A DNA stretch of 64,000 nt from Monosporascus cannonballus (Eukaryota > Ascomycota > Sordariomycetes > Xylariales). The stretch covers positions 62,001 to 126,000 of the forward strand of contig QJNS01000194.1 in assembly GCA_004154925.1 (NCBI GenBank), written 5' to 3'. A model generated the notes under the pieces. That model worked only from the letters and a program-made list of their open reading frames with translations, was not told the DNA's origin and did no database searches. Positions 33,125 through 44,632 of the stretch are shown here, piece after piece (within the stretch, counting starts at the first letter, position 1; the number at the start of each line of letters is the position of its first letter). The position numbers were made by a program, and so were the translations under genes.

Positions 33125-36100
33125 CATACGGGGTCTCAGCCTAAAGCAATTATAACGTATTGCCGCTTAGCATCGGAAACTTAAACTAAAGTTAAAAGCT
33201 ACTAAAAAGGAAACTAACCAAGTTAACGCCCATTTACGTCGTTTACGTAAGTAAAAAAGGATATAATACGACAAAATAATAAAAGCCGTATCGCGAAATA
33301 TTAATAATCTGGAAAAGTTAGATAAATTAAAACGTTAAGAAAAATAGGCCGAGTTGGAAGCCGCCTAGGCCATAACGGCGAAGGCCGCTTTTCTTTTCGA
33401 CTAGTCCAACCTGGAGTCCATAAACTGGTCGATTATTAATTAGGGAACTTTTGACCTTGTCGATGTCAGCGTTATTGGTAAAAGTTTTTTAACAGGCGCT
33501 AAGCACCAATAAGGTTCTTAATAAATTTCCAGGAGTTTTCGGAATCTGAATGTTTTTTTTACTTAATTAAGTACTAGGTAAGTCCGTTTTGTTTCCGCAT
33601 ATCGAAGATCTTCTTTACTTCATATACTATTTCGTCCTTTATTTTTATTTCGTCTTATGCCGTACGTACTTTGATTATATCTATTACTAACTCGAGTAAG
33701 GAAGCGTAAAAAATTAGATAAAGTTTGACTTTTGGTAAAAGTTCCAATTAATAATTATTTTCTAAAATTTTCTTAGCGATTTTATATAAACCGATATATT
33801 TAAAATCGAATTTTTGGTTTGGACGTTTGGTTTTGATATTTTTAATAACGAAATAAACCATCTCCCCCTTTTAAAGATTAATCCCTTTAACCGTTTCTTG
33901 TTATAATACTTTCTTATCTAACTACGTACGAATTCTAATTCCGTTTTTATTTCCTGATGTAATTGCCTAAGTTGTTCTAACGTAAAAATTGCTTTAATAT
34001 TAATGGGTCCGTCGTACGTATCTTTGTACATTTCTGGAATAAACCCGAAATTAGCATTTGTCGGAGTAAATTTGATATTTTCGTAATAACTAGTATTATA
34101 AGCCAACTAGGCGATAAGTAATTTCTTAACCCAGTTATTTTGTTCGTAGTTAATGTAATATCGAAGGTAGGTTTCCAGTGTCTGGTTTAAACGTTTTATT
34201 TAGCCATTTATTTATGATCTAAAAACGCTGGACAGCTTATAGTTCAAACTAATTTATGTTATAAGACCTTGCCAAAACTTTGACGTAAACGTGGTTCCTC
34301 TATCAGAGATAATTTTATGTAGTAATCCGTATATGTTAAAGATGTTTCGAAAAAAATATATGTTATTTGTTTTGCGTTGGTATCCTCGTAGTAAGGTAAG
34401 AAATAAGAAAACTTTGTAAATCGGTCGACGATTACGAATATACTATCGTAATATACTCTTGTCGCTGGATTTTAGGATAAGGGAAGTTTGGTAATGAAAT
34501 CCATAATAATTAAATCCTAAGGTCACTTTGCGATTAGCAGCGGTTATAGTTTTCCGTAAGGTTTATATCGTAATACCTTCGCTTTGGCATAGATATCGCA
34601 TTATCGTATTACTTTTTGAACCGTAGATTTTATCTTAAGGAAATAATATGTTCGTTTGATTCGTTTTAAGCTCTTATAGATTTTTGGATGTCCGTATAAT
34701 TAATATTTATATATCTAACGTATTAAATCCATTTGATATTTTTTTAAAACCTGTAACTTTTCTAATTTCTCATTTTTTGGTAAACCGTCGTTATGTTTCT
34801 TAATTTCTTGATATATATCATATAATATAGCCCGTATCGTCGCAATCTGTCGCGGATACCGGTATCTTTTTGGTATAATATTAAAAATTGTATGTTTAAC
34901 CTTAACCAGTTTTTCCTCGAGGTCCGGTCGTTTACTTAAGGCATCGGCTTTGCCGTTTTCTAAGCTTTTCTTATGAATAATAACGAAATCGAAGTTCGCT
35001 ATTTTTTTTGCGTACCGTAATTATCGTCCTGTAAGTTCTTTGGTCGTGGTAAAACGGGTAAGATTTTGATAATCCGTATAAACCTTAACTTAATAAAGGC
35101 TTTTTTTGAAAAAATGTTTGAATTTTCGAAAAGTTATTATAATAGCCATGAATTCCTTGTTTGGGATGCCGTAATTAAGTTCGGCTCCTTTTAACTTATA
35201 TAAAAAGAATGTAATAAGGTGCAATTTACCTTAATTATCCCGCTATCCGATTATTGTATTTAACGCATAGTCCGAAATATCGGTTTTTAGTTTAACGGGA
35301 TAAGCTGGGTCGCATATAATCAATATTAGCTTACTAGTGATTGCATCTTTGATCTTTTGGAACGTTTTTTTTGCTTTTGGCGTTTATATAAATTTTTTTT
35401 CTTTTTTAGTAAAGTTCGTTAAGGGTATAGCGATCCTGTTGAAATTCCGAATAAACTTCCTATAGTAGTTAGCAAATCCGAGGAATGTTTGTACCTCCTT
35501 AACTGTTGTTGGCGTTTGCCATTCTGTAACCGCAGCGATTTTTTTAAGGTCCATTTTGATATATCCCGGGGTAATGATATGTCTCAGGTATTTTACTTTT
35601 TATCCGTAGAACTAACTTTTTTCCGCGTTAATTAATAACTTCGCGTTTTATAGAGCTTGAAGAATTTTGTAAACGTATTCTGCATACGCTTTTTCCGTTT
35701 CCGAATAAATAAGAATGTCGTCGAGGTAGCATACGACAAAAACATCGAGGTATTCTCGTAGTACATAGTTAATTATTTGTTAAAAGGTTGCTAGTACGTT
35801 CGTAAGTCCTATTGGCGTAACTAAGTATTTAAACAGTCCGTATTTCGTTTTGAAAGTTGTTTTTTATTCGTATCCTTATTTGATTTTGATAAGGTTGTAT
35901 TTATTTCTAAAGTTAAGTACTGTAAACTATTAAGCCCCGTAAAAACGGTTTTTTATTTTCGTAATTAAGGGTAGCGGTATTCGATCCTTAACGGTGATAT
36001 CGTTTAATTATCAATAATTAACTATAAGTCGTAATTTTCCGTTCTTTTTAGGTATAAAGAACATAAGGTACTTTACGGGTAATTTCGAAAATCGAATTTA

Positions 36101-38383
36101 TTTTTTCTATAACCGATCTTTTAGGTATTTTTTAAAAGCGCGTAATTTGTTTTTACTAAGGTTATAAATAAGGTAGAATTTTGTCGATAAATTTTTCTTA
36201 AAAACTATTTCGTAATCTTATTCGCTATGTTCCGGTAACTTCGTATCGAGCTTTTTCTTAAAGACTTATTTATATTAGTAATATTATGGTAATACGTTAA
36301 TTAAATCTTTTAATTTTTGGGGCTGCTGTTTTAAATTGTTATTTAGTTACCTTAATTTTGCTTTGATAATAGTAACGATACGTCGCATTTTTCTTTAATA
36401 TCCGTTTTTTTCTTATATCGTATTCCTGTAAGTAGTAAAATTTTTGTCGTATCCTTATGCCGGTATTCGTCGCTATCTTCAATCGAATATTAAGATCTTT
36501 GTTTTCGTTTTTTATGTTTGTCGACGAGGTGTAAGGGAAACTTTACCTAACTAATCCCTCCGTCGATTACAGCTTTATACTAGTATATCCATGGTAATCT
36601 TAAGATTATATCGTAGTTCCCAAGTGGTATAATATCGAAATTAGCTATTTAGTTCCGTCCTTAAACAAAAATTTCGAAGTAATTAATTTCGCGTATAATT
36701 TTTCCGTTATTGTAAACGAATTCCTAATTTTCGGTATTCGTAGTAATGTAAGGTTTCAATTTATATCTTCATAATAACCTAAACTTATTGATAATATTTC
36801 GTATAATGTAATTTCCGCTTACGGCTCCGTAATCCACTATTACGGTATATTAGTATGTTCCAATCCGTATTTTCAAAGTAATAAAATGGTTAACTGCTCT
36901 TATCGTCGCGTTTAGAACTTTTCTTGGGAGTTTTTGCTAACTTCTCTAAATTTCGTCGTCCTGCGGCTTTTTTACAGGCGACCTTTTTTTTTTAACTTTC
37001 GTTCGAGTTTGTCGAATTTTGTTTGTGATTTTTTGTACAGCGCGTCGAGCTGTTACATTTATCGTTCTTGTCGGCGTATCTAAACTTGTAACTGCAATAT
37101 TTGTTCTTCGTTTTTCCGTAATTCCTTATTTTATTATATAATTTATTCTCCCATAACTTCGACTACTTTTTATTATGTATCGTATTAATTATCGTTCCAT
37201 AGTTCGTTGGTAAATTGGCGTATTTTTTCCTTAATAACTTTTCGGTTTTTTGGATTAATAGTAAAAGCTAACTAAAAATAAAGGTCCGTAATAGCCTGTT
37301 AACAATGCTTTTCGACAATGCGCTGGATTAATTCTTCTGCTGTCTGGTGATTATACCAATCGTAAAAGCAGAAAGGGTCCTCCTGCGGGTATTACTTTCT
37401 TTTTAGCTAACTCCATAAAGCTGCTTGTTTATCAATATCGTTTTGGGGAACGATAATTCGAAAATGTCGATACCATTACTTATTTTTCCTATTGTTTTTA
37501 ATTTATTTCGAAAAATTAAATTCTTTTCTGCATATACGGATAATTCGTTAATAAATAAACTTTTTCCAATCGTTATATGCTACATATATACGTCGGTTAT
37601 AATAGATAACGTACTTCTTGTTATGTTATTCCGGGGTTCCTGGACAGATAGACTTGGTTTATCCATTATATTGTTCTAACCATATTTTTATGTTCCACTT
37701 TAATATTTGTTATTGGTAGTGTCGTCGTCGCCATTAGGCCATTAGTTCTACAGTTTCAAGTAACTTTACCTATCTATAATGTTTTTTTAGCTATTCCCTC
37801 AAAACGTTCTACGGTTTTCTTAACGCCTTTTGGGCCAATTTCTAAGCCTTCCGCATTCCTTATTAAACCTCTCGCCATGGTAAGCCTGGGGAATACTTAG
37901 CTCGGATCATGTTAACCGTACGTTTATCGTTCGTATTTCCTTTATTAAATTTGCCTATAGGTACTAGCGTTTAGTTGTTTTGTCGAAACTTCTTAAGTAC
38001 TTTACATTAATTTGCCTTATACCCCATCTTGTTGCAATTGTAATACTTAACTTAACTCCAGTCCCTTTTTTAAACCGTGCCTAACTTTATAAAACCAGGT
38101 GTTACATTATGCGAGATACTGGTATTATTTTGTCGAAATACGCCGACATTAACGGCATATTTTAATTTGTTATCGTATTTACTTTTGGTATTCCTTATAC
38201 GTTAAACGTATTGTCGATCGTCAATCTTAATTACTATAACAATATAATCAATAAGGAACTTAAGGCGATTTATCTTAAAAAGTTCCTCCTGGATTTTTTT
38301 TAAGCTATCGAAAAACTTGGTTATTAAGGCCTTTTGCCCCTAGTTAAGCTTCGAGGCCAACTGTACCAATATGCTGCCGTAAG
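33125..38383 (-). mobile_element. Gypsy family 1, second copy: gag 3' part and pol (inverted)
   Basis: On minus the order is the 3' part of gag (38383 to about 37700), protease (about 36600), RT (35200-36100, with CYLDDILIYS near 35725), RNase H (near 35000-35300) and integrase (open piece 33918-34106, AYNTSYYENIKF, matching the complete copy). The chromodomain lies near 33545-33660. At 38379-38383 the sequence is GTAAG (CTTAC on minus) against an LTR. Gag sequence resumes at CTTACGGCAGCATA, exactly where the 5' part stops at 11378-11382. On plus, 33230-33505 carries the antisense-ORF equivalent: a charged helical frame with stops (NLEKLDKLKR, AITAKAAFLFD). Confidence 0.9.
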
Positions 38384-38802
38384 TGTAACGAACCTGTCAT
38401 ACGTCCACCTGGAGGTATGAGCAGTATCCGAAAAGGGTCTTGATTTGCAGGTAACAATAGGGCGAAGAATAATTCAGTGGTCTGTTCGTTAAAGAGATTT
38501 AAAGACTTTTCCCTCAATTAGAGAACGGTGCAGTTGCCTCTGGATTGAGAGCTTAGATTAATAGCTAAGGAGCGAAACTAAGTAGGTGCTATTTACATAA
38601 GAGACCGATTTACTATATATCCCAATTCCTTAAAGTGAGTGTGTCGTGGATCTACGTGATCTATGTGATCTGATCAATCCATCAGATCACTTAGATCACC
38701 TTGTCTAGGCCAAGAACTCCCACCCGGAGTTCAGCCGTGGCAGGCCCACACTAGGCCTTAAAGGTTGGTCTCCTCGAGGCAGGAACCCTTGTTCCTGTAA
38801 CA
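38384..38802 (-). repeat. LTR of gypsy family 2, inversion breakpoint copy B
   Basis: This 419 bp LTR is almost identical, in reverse orientation, to 11383-11801, including its private variants. One side is the family 1 gag with CTTAC, which pairs with CTTAC at 11378-11382. The other side is family 2 leader/gag (TCCTA on minus). Each of the two LTRs therefore has one correct and one foreign flank. Confidence 0.87.
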
Positions 38803-39204
38803 TAGGAAATCTAAGCGTTTTTTTAACATAAGCTCCTTTTCCTTTCCTTTTTAATCCGTTCCATACTTTTCCTCCTTAACTTCCTTTTGTTCCGATTCCT
38901 TTCCTTGGATTTTAATGGTGTCCTTAGGAGCCGGGGTGGGTTGTTATCGAGGCTGGGAGGAAGGGCCTTCTTAAAATCTGGTGGTAGGAGGGGCTATGTT
39001 ATTAATTAAAAGAAGAATTTCTTTAATAGGCGGCAAGTCTTCTAGTCTTGTTACTGATCTCTTACCGGCTAGTGACGGAGATTAAGTGTGCTGTCTGTTT
39101 TTTGAACGTCCTTCTATGATGTCGTCTTTATTGAGTTCAGGAGAGCTTATGTTTAATTAGGCCTTAAATTATTCGTCGGCTACTTAATTAAGGAGCTATT
39201 AAAA
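38803..39204 (-). mobile_element. Family 2 gypsy fragment: leader and start of gag
   Basis: On minus this matches the internal start of the complete family 2 element (26275-26650). It begins with TAGCTCCTTAATTAA and includes the CATAAGCTCT region and a Lys/Glu-rich gag start. It follows the LTR at 39205-39602 and is cut off by the breakpoint LTR. Confidence 0.8.
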
Positions 39205-39602
39205 TGTAACGAACCTGTTATACATCCACCTGGAGGTATGAATAATATCCGAAAGGGGTTTTGATTTGCAGGTAATAATAAGGCGAGGAATGATTTAGTA
39301 TATTTGTTAAGGAGATTTTAAGGTATTCCTTTTTTAATCAGAGAACGGTACAGTTGCCTTTGGTTAAAAGCTTAGATTAATAGCTAAGGAGCGAATTAGG
39401 TAGGTGCTATTTACATGAGAGACCGATTTATTATATATCCCAATTCCTAAAGTGAGTGTGTCGTGGATCTGTTGGATCTGTGTGATCTGGTCCCCAGATC
39501 ACCTTAAGAGCCAAGCCTCCCGTCCGGAGTTTAGCCGTGACAGGTCCGCGCTAGGCCTTAAAGGTTGGTCTCTTCGAGACAGGAACCCCTGTTCCTGTAA
39601 CA
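39205..39602 (-). repeat. 5' LTR of the truncated family 2 element
   Basis: This 398 bp LTR reads TGTAACGAACC to CCTGTAACA on plus. The outer flank is CTTAT (ATAAG on minus); no matching downstream duplication occurs in the window. It is inserted in the DUF3435-type recombinase gene. Confidence 0.85.
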
Positions 39603-41824
39603 CTTATCCATAGTGATGTCGACCGGGGCATTCGCATCTCTGCTTACAGACATATCCCGGAGCATTGCGAAAAACTTATTATCGCGCCCTACATCTTTAC
39701 CGAATACCAAAAATATAAAATTGGTACGTATACGGTGGGATTAATTACTCGATTCGAATACGCCTGTGATATAGAAAAGGATGTAATTGCGTAAAACAAA
39801 AGAAAACATACCTGCAAATACGTAAAGGTTAAAAATAAGGCCGGACCTATATTAAGGTATGGAAGAGATAATATAAAGAGGAAGTGCATCAAGGCGGGAA
39901 ACAAAAATATGAGGCATCCGGGTTGGACATACCATCAAACCTAGCACCTGTACCAACCCGCAGGTTGTACAGGCGGGAATAGGTCCGGAAGTGTTACGGA
40001 TCCCTGAGCGGACCCGTTCTGGAGGCCCCAGGGCTGCAGAAAGTGGAAAAGCTCCACACTCTAAGTCACGTGACTTAGAGTGATCTAACTGATCTATTAG
40101 ATCACATAGATCACAGTGATCTAGGTGATCTAACAGATCCAAGAGATCAGTATCACACCTGTAGAATGGAAGGGAGTATAAGACTTCAGGTTTCCTATGT
40201 AGATAGTCACCTACTTAGTTTCGTTCCTTAGCTATCAATCTAAGCTCTCAATCCAGAGGCAATTGCACCGTTCTCTAATTGAGGGAAAAGTCTTTAAATC
40301 TCTTTAACGAACAGACCACTGAATCATTCTTCGCCCTATTGTTACCTGCAAATCAAGACCCTTTTCGGATACTGCTCATACCTCCAGGTGGACGTGTGAC
40401 AGGTTCGTTACAGGAAGCCGGAGATTAAAAAAATGCGATGCCATAATTCATTCAGCGTCTTATAAGTAATCGGGAATATCCGCTGGTTCAAGATATCCCG
40501 CTTCCATCTTAACTATACGAAATTAACTAACTCTAAGTTAAATCGGTCGAATATCTCATCGACGTTATTAAAGCTAGGCTCAAAAACGCGATCCTAAATC
40601 GTACGTATAAAAACCATATTAACGAAACAAAAAAAGCAATTAGGGACCAGCGTAATATCGAAACGAATCTTATAAATTTTATTAATTACGGTAATTAAGG
40701 AAACGGGGGCGGGCGGCGGAAAGAAAATATCTTTACCGACAAATAACTTACTAACTACCATTTCGTAAACGGCTCGTTTTGGACATTTCCTTAATTTTGT
40801 TCCTCTTTATCCAGATTAAAATAACAATTTTAGTTCGGCTGCGGTTTTCCAGGTTACGTAAAACGGCTACCTAAAATTATAAATATTTAAAATTCGTTAA
40901 AGTACCCGGCCGAAAACTTCCGATAGCAACTATAAATATGATCGCATAGAACGAAACCCGTATAATAGGTGTACATGGGATATCATCCGGACGCGACCAT
41001 AAAGTTATAAAAATTACGTAAATATCCATAGGCGTCGTTTTAATTTTCTCATAAGTCGGGGCGGTTTCTAAACCGATTTCGCCCGCCAATTCGACGAATA
41101 TCCACTATACAATAAACGGGGTTAAAACCGTACGATATATAGGATAACCACCAGGACATTTCAGGGCGACATTTAAGGAGAAAAAATACCGACCTTAACG
41201 ATATGATATGCCGGCCCCTCTCTACTGCCCTCTTTCTTACTAATCCATCTCAGTCTCCAGGTATCGGCCTAAGATAAGAAGTCCCGCCGGTGCTGCCGCA
41301 TAACATGATGCTCCCCGTAGGCAACCAACCTCCGCCAAATTTCTATCACGGTAAACGCTAAATTGACCATGCGCTTATACTTATATTCTTAAGGGCCTAG
41401 AATAACCCGTTTCTACGCCGACGTCTCGGCGTAAATACGTAGGAACGATTTGAAAAAGGCTTGGGCATCGGCAGTCTCGGGGTGGGCAACAAACCGCAGC
41501 CACGCGGTTCGGTTATCGATGGATACGGTTTCACAGAACCTGTATTATGAGCAATCAGCAAAAGCTCCGTAGGTTGAGCGGGCGGCAAAGCGAGAAGAGA
41601 AAGGGTAAGCAAGAGCGAGCCGGCGAATTTACTTACCTCGTCCAATTCTGCCATAGACGGTCGCGCTCCTTTTGAGTGTCTTCTGCAACGAAAGGCTTAT
41701 CATCGACCGGCCGCGACAGGTATTCTTCGAGGTGTGCTAAGGCCGTCTGTTTCATTGCCTCCTCAGAAAACGGCCGCGAAGGGTACTGCGCAAGGGGCGC
41801 TCGGCAGGCATCGACAGCGGCCAT
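39603..41824 (-). pseudogene. DUF3435-type tyrosine recombinase (Starship-captain superfamily), decayed
   Basis: Exon 1 (41824-41637) is clean and joins exon 2 across a 97 bp intron (41540-41636; GTAAGT to ACAG). The joint reads WQNWTRFCETV, as in the family's N-terminal domain. Exon 2 shows FFKSFLRIYAE, VIEIWRRLV and HHVMRQHRRDF. It then has the recombinase core: DIYVIFITLWSRPDD, the box I Arg in IGSFRPGTLTNFKY (near 40890), ITLVPNCFF and TLNELWHRIF. After a solo LTR (39992-40412) come SRLYNLRVGTGARFDG (near 39950) and an FFAMLRDMSVSRDA end near 39640. Family members cut and join DNA through a Tyr nucleophile, and some move giant Starship transposons. RIP-type stops are frequent from about 41390 leftward. 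The gene runs into the LTR at 39205-39602. Captain status needs element borders, which I cannot place. Confidence 0.72.
39992..40412 (+). repeat. Solo LTR of gypsy family 2 in the recombinase gene
   Basis: This 421 bp LTR runs TGTTACGGATCC to TTCGTTACA, with a perfect duplication GGAAG (39987-39991 and 40413-40417). The U3 part carries an expanded array of GATC palindromes (about 40060-40150). The reading frame of the recombinase resumes on the other side. Confidence 0.92.
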
Positions 41825-42367
41825 GTCGAGTGCGATCTCAGCAAGTCGTGCCGTTTAGAGATCACACAAAGCTGGAGAAGAATCGCATGGAGAGGGAGGC
41901 GTGACGATGTTAAATAGATGGGGAGGGAAGGGGGAAAGAGATCAATTTCGCCGTACGCTTGGCGGCATAAGGATCATAAGCGCCCTTCCTTCTTCAGGTA
42001 TGCCTGGCGGCGCCGTGGTCGAAGCAGCCATCCCTCTTCAGGGGCCTCAGCCATGGCAGGGACAGGGCGGCTAAGCCAGGGCAGCGGCCGGGTTGGAGTG
42101 GACGGATTAAAGGAGGGGGGTGGGCGGAGGAGGGACGGCATCGTGCGGAGCAGGAGGAGGTAAGACGCCCGGGCCCTCGACCAGTTCCGTTTCCCTCGAC
42201 GGTTGTCCGGGCTGCCGTATACGGAAGGCAAAACGGAGAGCTCGGCGCTTAGGGGACGTCAAGGCGGTCGGGTGTGGCAGAACCGAGAACGGAATGGTGG
42301 ACCGGGATGAGTCAGCAGGCACTCCGTGCCGTATGTTCGATATTGCATAATGTGGTGTCTTGAAATC
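41825..42367. other. GC-rich stretch between recombinase and LTR, no recognised gene
   Basis: Open frames on both strands are rich in Arg, Gly and Pro and lack motifs. This stretch is upstream of the recombinase start and must hold its promoter. Confidence 0.4.
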
Positions 42368-42588
42368 TGTGAGACCCTGCATCACACACAGAAGCATATA
42401 TCACTGAAGAAAGAATGGATTATCAGGTTGTTGACCTCTAGAAGGTCCTAGACAGAAAGTGAGAGTAGCTAAGTCTCTTTAAATACACAGAAAAACAGTG
42501 GTAGCCAAGAGATAAGGGTACCGGAGTCGCCGAAGCTATTCCCACTAGCCTGTCAGCTAGCTAAGCCATGGCGTCACTAGGTTCAACA
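42368..42588 (+). repeat. Solo copia-like LTR, type B
   Basis: This 221 bp LTR runs TGTGAGACCCTGC to AGGTTCAACA, with a perfect duplication AAATC (42363-42367 and 42589-42593). It is nearly identical to 15382-15601 in the opposite orientation. Position 42589 to 43089 holds nothing I recognise. Confidence 0.9.
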
Positions 42589-43089
42589 AAATCTTCCCGA
42601 GATATATATGCAGGCGCTTTCAAGCGTATGTGAATATCTTTTCTCTGCTTCTGAGAGAATTGGATTCTGATTCCGACTTAGGAGCCAAACCTAGGACATT
42701 TGAATCTGAAGCGGGAATACATCCTGCTGAAGAAGTGCTGGCCATTCCTCGATACTGGTGATAGCACATTCCCTTACTACGCACCTTCTTCAAACTCCCA
42801 CGCCTCGTCACTCCGGCAATACCTCTTTGGCGTTCACCTTATCACCTTTAATCCTTGTTTTTTTTATTTTCTTATTTTTTCCCTACTTAACCACTTCCTT
42901 CTAAGTGTGCTGAGATAATGCCCATGTGCAGTTTATTGGCATTTGCATTCATCATCTAGTGAAAACCTCTGCGTCTGCGTGACCTTTCCAAGCCGCAGAA
43001 TCCTCGATGATATCGTCCAAGTAGGCTTTCCACGTCAACTCAGGAAGCACCTATGGGCTGAAAAAAAATCTAGAACAGTCCAACCCAAG

Positions 43090-43494
43090 ATGGCGACAGA
43101 TGTCTCTACACCAGCGCGTCCAGAGTGGGCTGCATTGCCGCTGGATATATGGATTCAGATCACGATCCTGATGATGAACCCCGGTGATATTGGATCAGCT
43201 TAGTTTAACTGCCGCACCACCTGCCGAGCCCTCAAGAATGCGACAGAGATGTCCGCTCGCATCTACATTCTACGCCTCTCATTATATCTGCCAGAATTCA
43301 GCGATATCACATCCCAGATAGGCAGCGAGGGAAGAATAGTCTTGTCAGTAGACGACCTGCCGCTGGACTTCAACCATTTCTCACGCGACGGGTCACGAGC
43401 CTGTGTGAAAGGGTGTTTATTATTGATGATGTCTCTAAGCTCTGAATTCCCAACAACAACTGGAAAATTCAGGGCTATATATATACACGAATAA
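43090..43494 (+). pseudogene. F-box-like protein gene, N-terminal remnant
   Basis: From the ATG at 43090 the frame reads EWAALPLDIWIQITI, DIGSA, a TAG at 43201, then CRTTCRALKN and leucine-rich sequence to 43494. The LP-x-DIW start and C/R-rich second helix are like the F-box, the motif by which substrate receptors bind the Skp1-Cullin ubiquitin ligase. The TAG and the early end suggest a remnant. Position 43495 to 43850 has weak coding character without a motif. Confidence 0.45.
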
Positions 43495-43850
43495 ATGGAT
43501 TATTAAGCGTATCATTCCATTATTAATCAGTATGAAAACGTATGGAAGAAAAGGATTTTTTATTCCGGAAGCGTATAGGGATAGACCCACTTTTCCGGAT
43601 CCGGATTCCTAGAGAGCCACATTTCGGTTGGACATGGGCAAGATCAAGGAGCGGCTCCTTGCCGGTCCTAGCGATAACGAACGGAACCGGTCCGAGACAT
43701 CGCTCATGGTTCATCTTAGGGACTGGGAAATGACCCTGGGCAAATACATATTCCGCCGGCTAAGGCTGCGCTTTTCGCGTCTTTCAGTGGCTCATTAGAA
43801 CCCCAGTTTTCACAATCGTCCTCCGATTGTCGGCTCTATATGCGCTACTC

Positions 43851-44061
43851 TAGGGTTTGCAATGGGTACCCAAATGGGTACCCATCACTACCCATGACGT
43901 ATATTCACACGTCATAAAAGCTTAATACTTAGGGTTTCCTAGAAAGATTTATTATACAAGTAATTCTGTATTGTTTACAGATGTTTATTATTTATTTATG
44001 ATTGAAAATATCATCCGTGGGTAGTGATGGGTGCCCATTTGGATACCCATTGCAAACCCTA
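43851..44061. mobile_element. MITE of Tc1/mariner type
   Basis: This is 211 bp including the TA dinucleotide at each end. Terminal inverted repeats of 44 nt (43851-43894 and 44018-44061, starting TAGGGTTTGCAATGGG) differ at two positions. The middle is AT-rich and non-coding. The flanking TA is the target duplication of mariner-like transposases. The arms also contain the internal palindrome GGGTACCC. Confidence 0.85.
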
Positions 44062-44632
44062 CGCTGCTCCGCTCCGATACCTGGAAAACGTGACACGAAG
44101 CCTCAGACGCATTGAGCTGACGCTGCCGTGGAAACCGGTTGTCAGCCAGATGGTCAAAGAGGAGATGGTCATCGCAGAAGCTCCTAAGGAAGAGTCTACG
44201 AGAGAGGTCGAAAGAACTCTTCGGGAGAAGCGAACAAGAACCAGCAAGGAGGGAGAACTAATGCTGGCACTTTCCTCAACATTTTGCTGCCAGGATCGGT
44301 TTGAAAGAGCCTTCGAAAACGCCCTCTCCTTCGTCAATCATTATCATTTCATCGAACACGCACACCATGACCTCCAGGCTTTCCGCTACTCTCATGTGGA
44401 CAGCTCTACCGGTAATGTACGAGATATTATCGACTGTCACCACAGAGAATTCGATATCGCTGTGCTCGACAAGAACCGTCTGTGGTACCATGAGTGGGAG
44501 TCATATATCACTCAAGGCTCTGGGTCGGCACTACGGAGGGACGCAGGGAGGAACGCAGGGGTAGAAGATGGGTGGTGGACAATCGAGCGGAGCAAGGATA
44601 TTAACGTAACAGCTGACTTTATGAGGCTATGA
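44062..44632 (+). CDS. ORF of unknown function next to the MITE
   Basis: A 190-codon open frame begins inside the MITE arm and continues as ordinary-looking coding sequence. It shows LRRIELTLPW near 44100, a Lys/Glu/Arg-rich stretch, then FVNHYHFIEHAHHDLQAF and REFDIAVLDKNRLWYHEW. The start is not natural because it lies in the MITE; this is probably an exon or remnant of a gene interrupted by it. The leucine-rich start could belong with the F-box-like remnant upstream, but I cannot join them. Confidence 0.35.
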
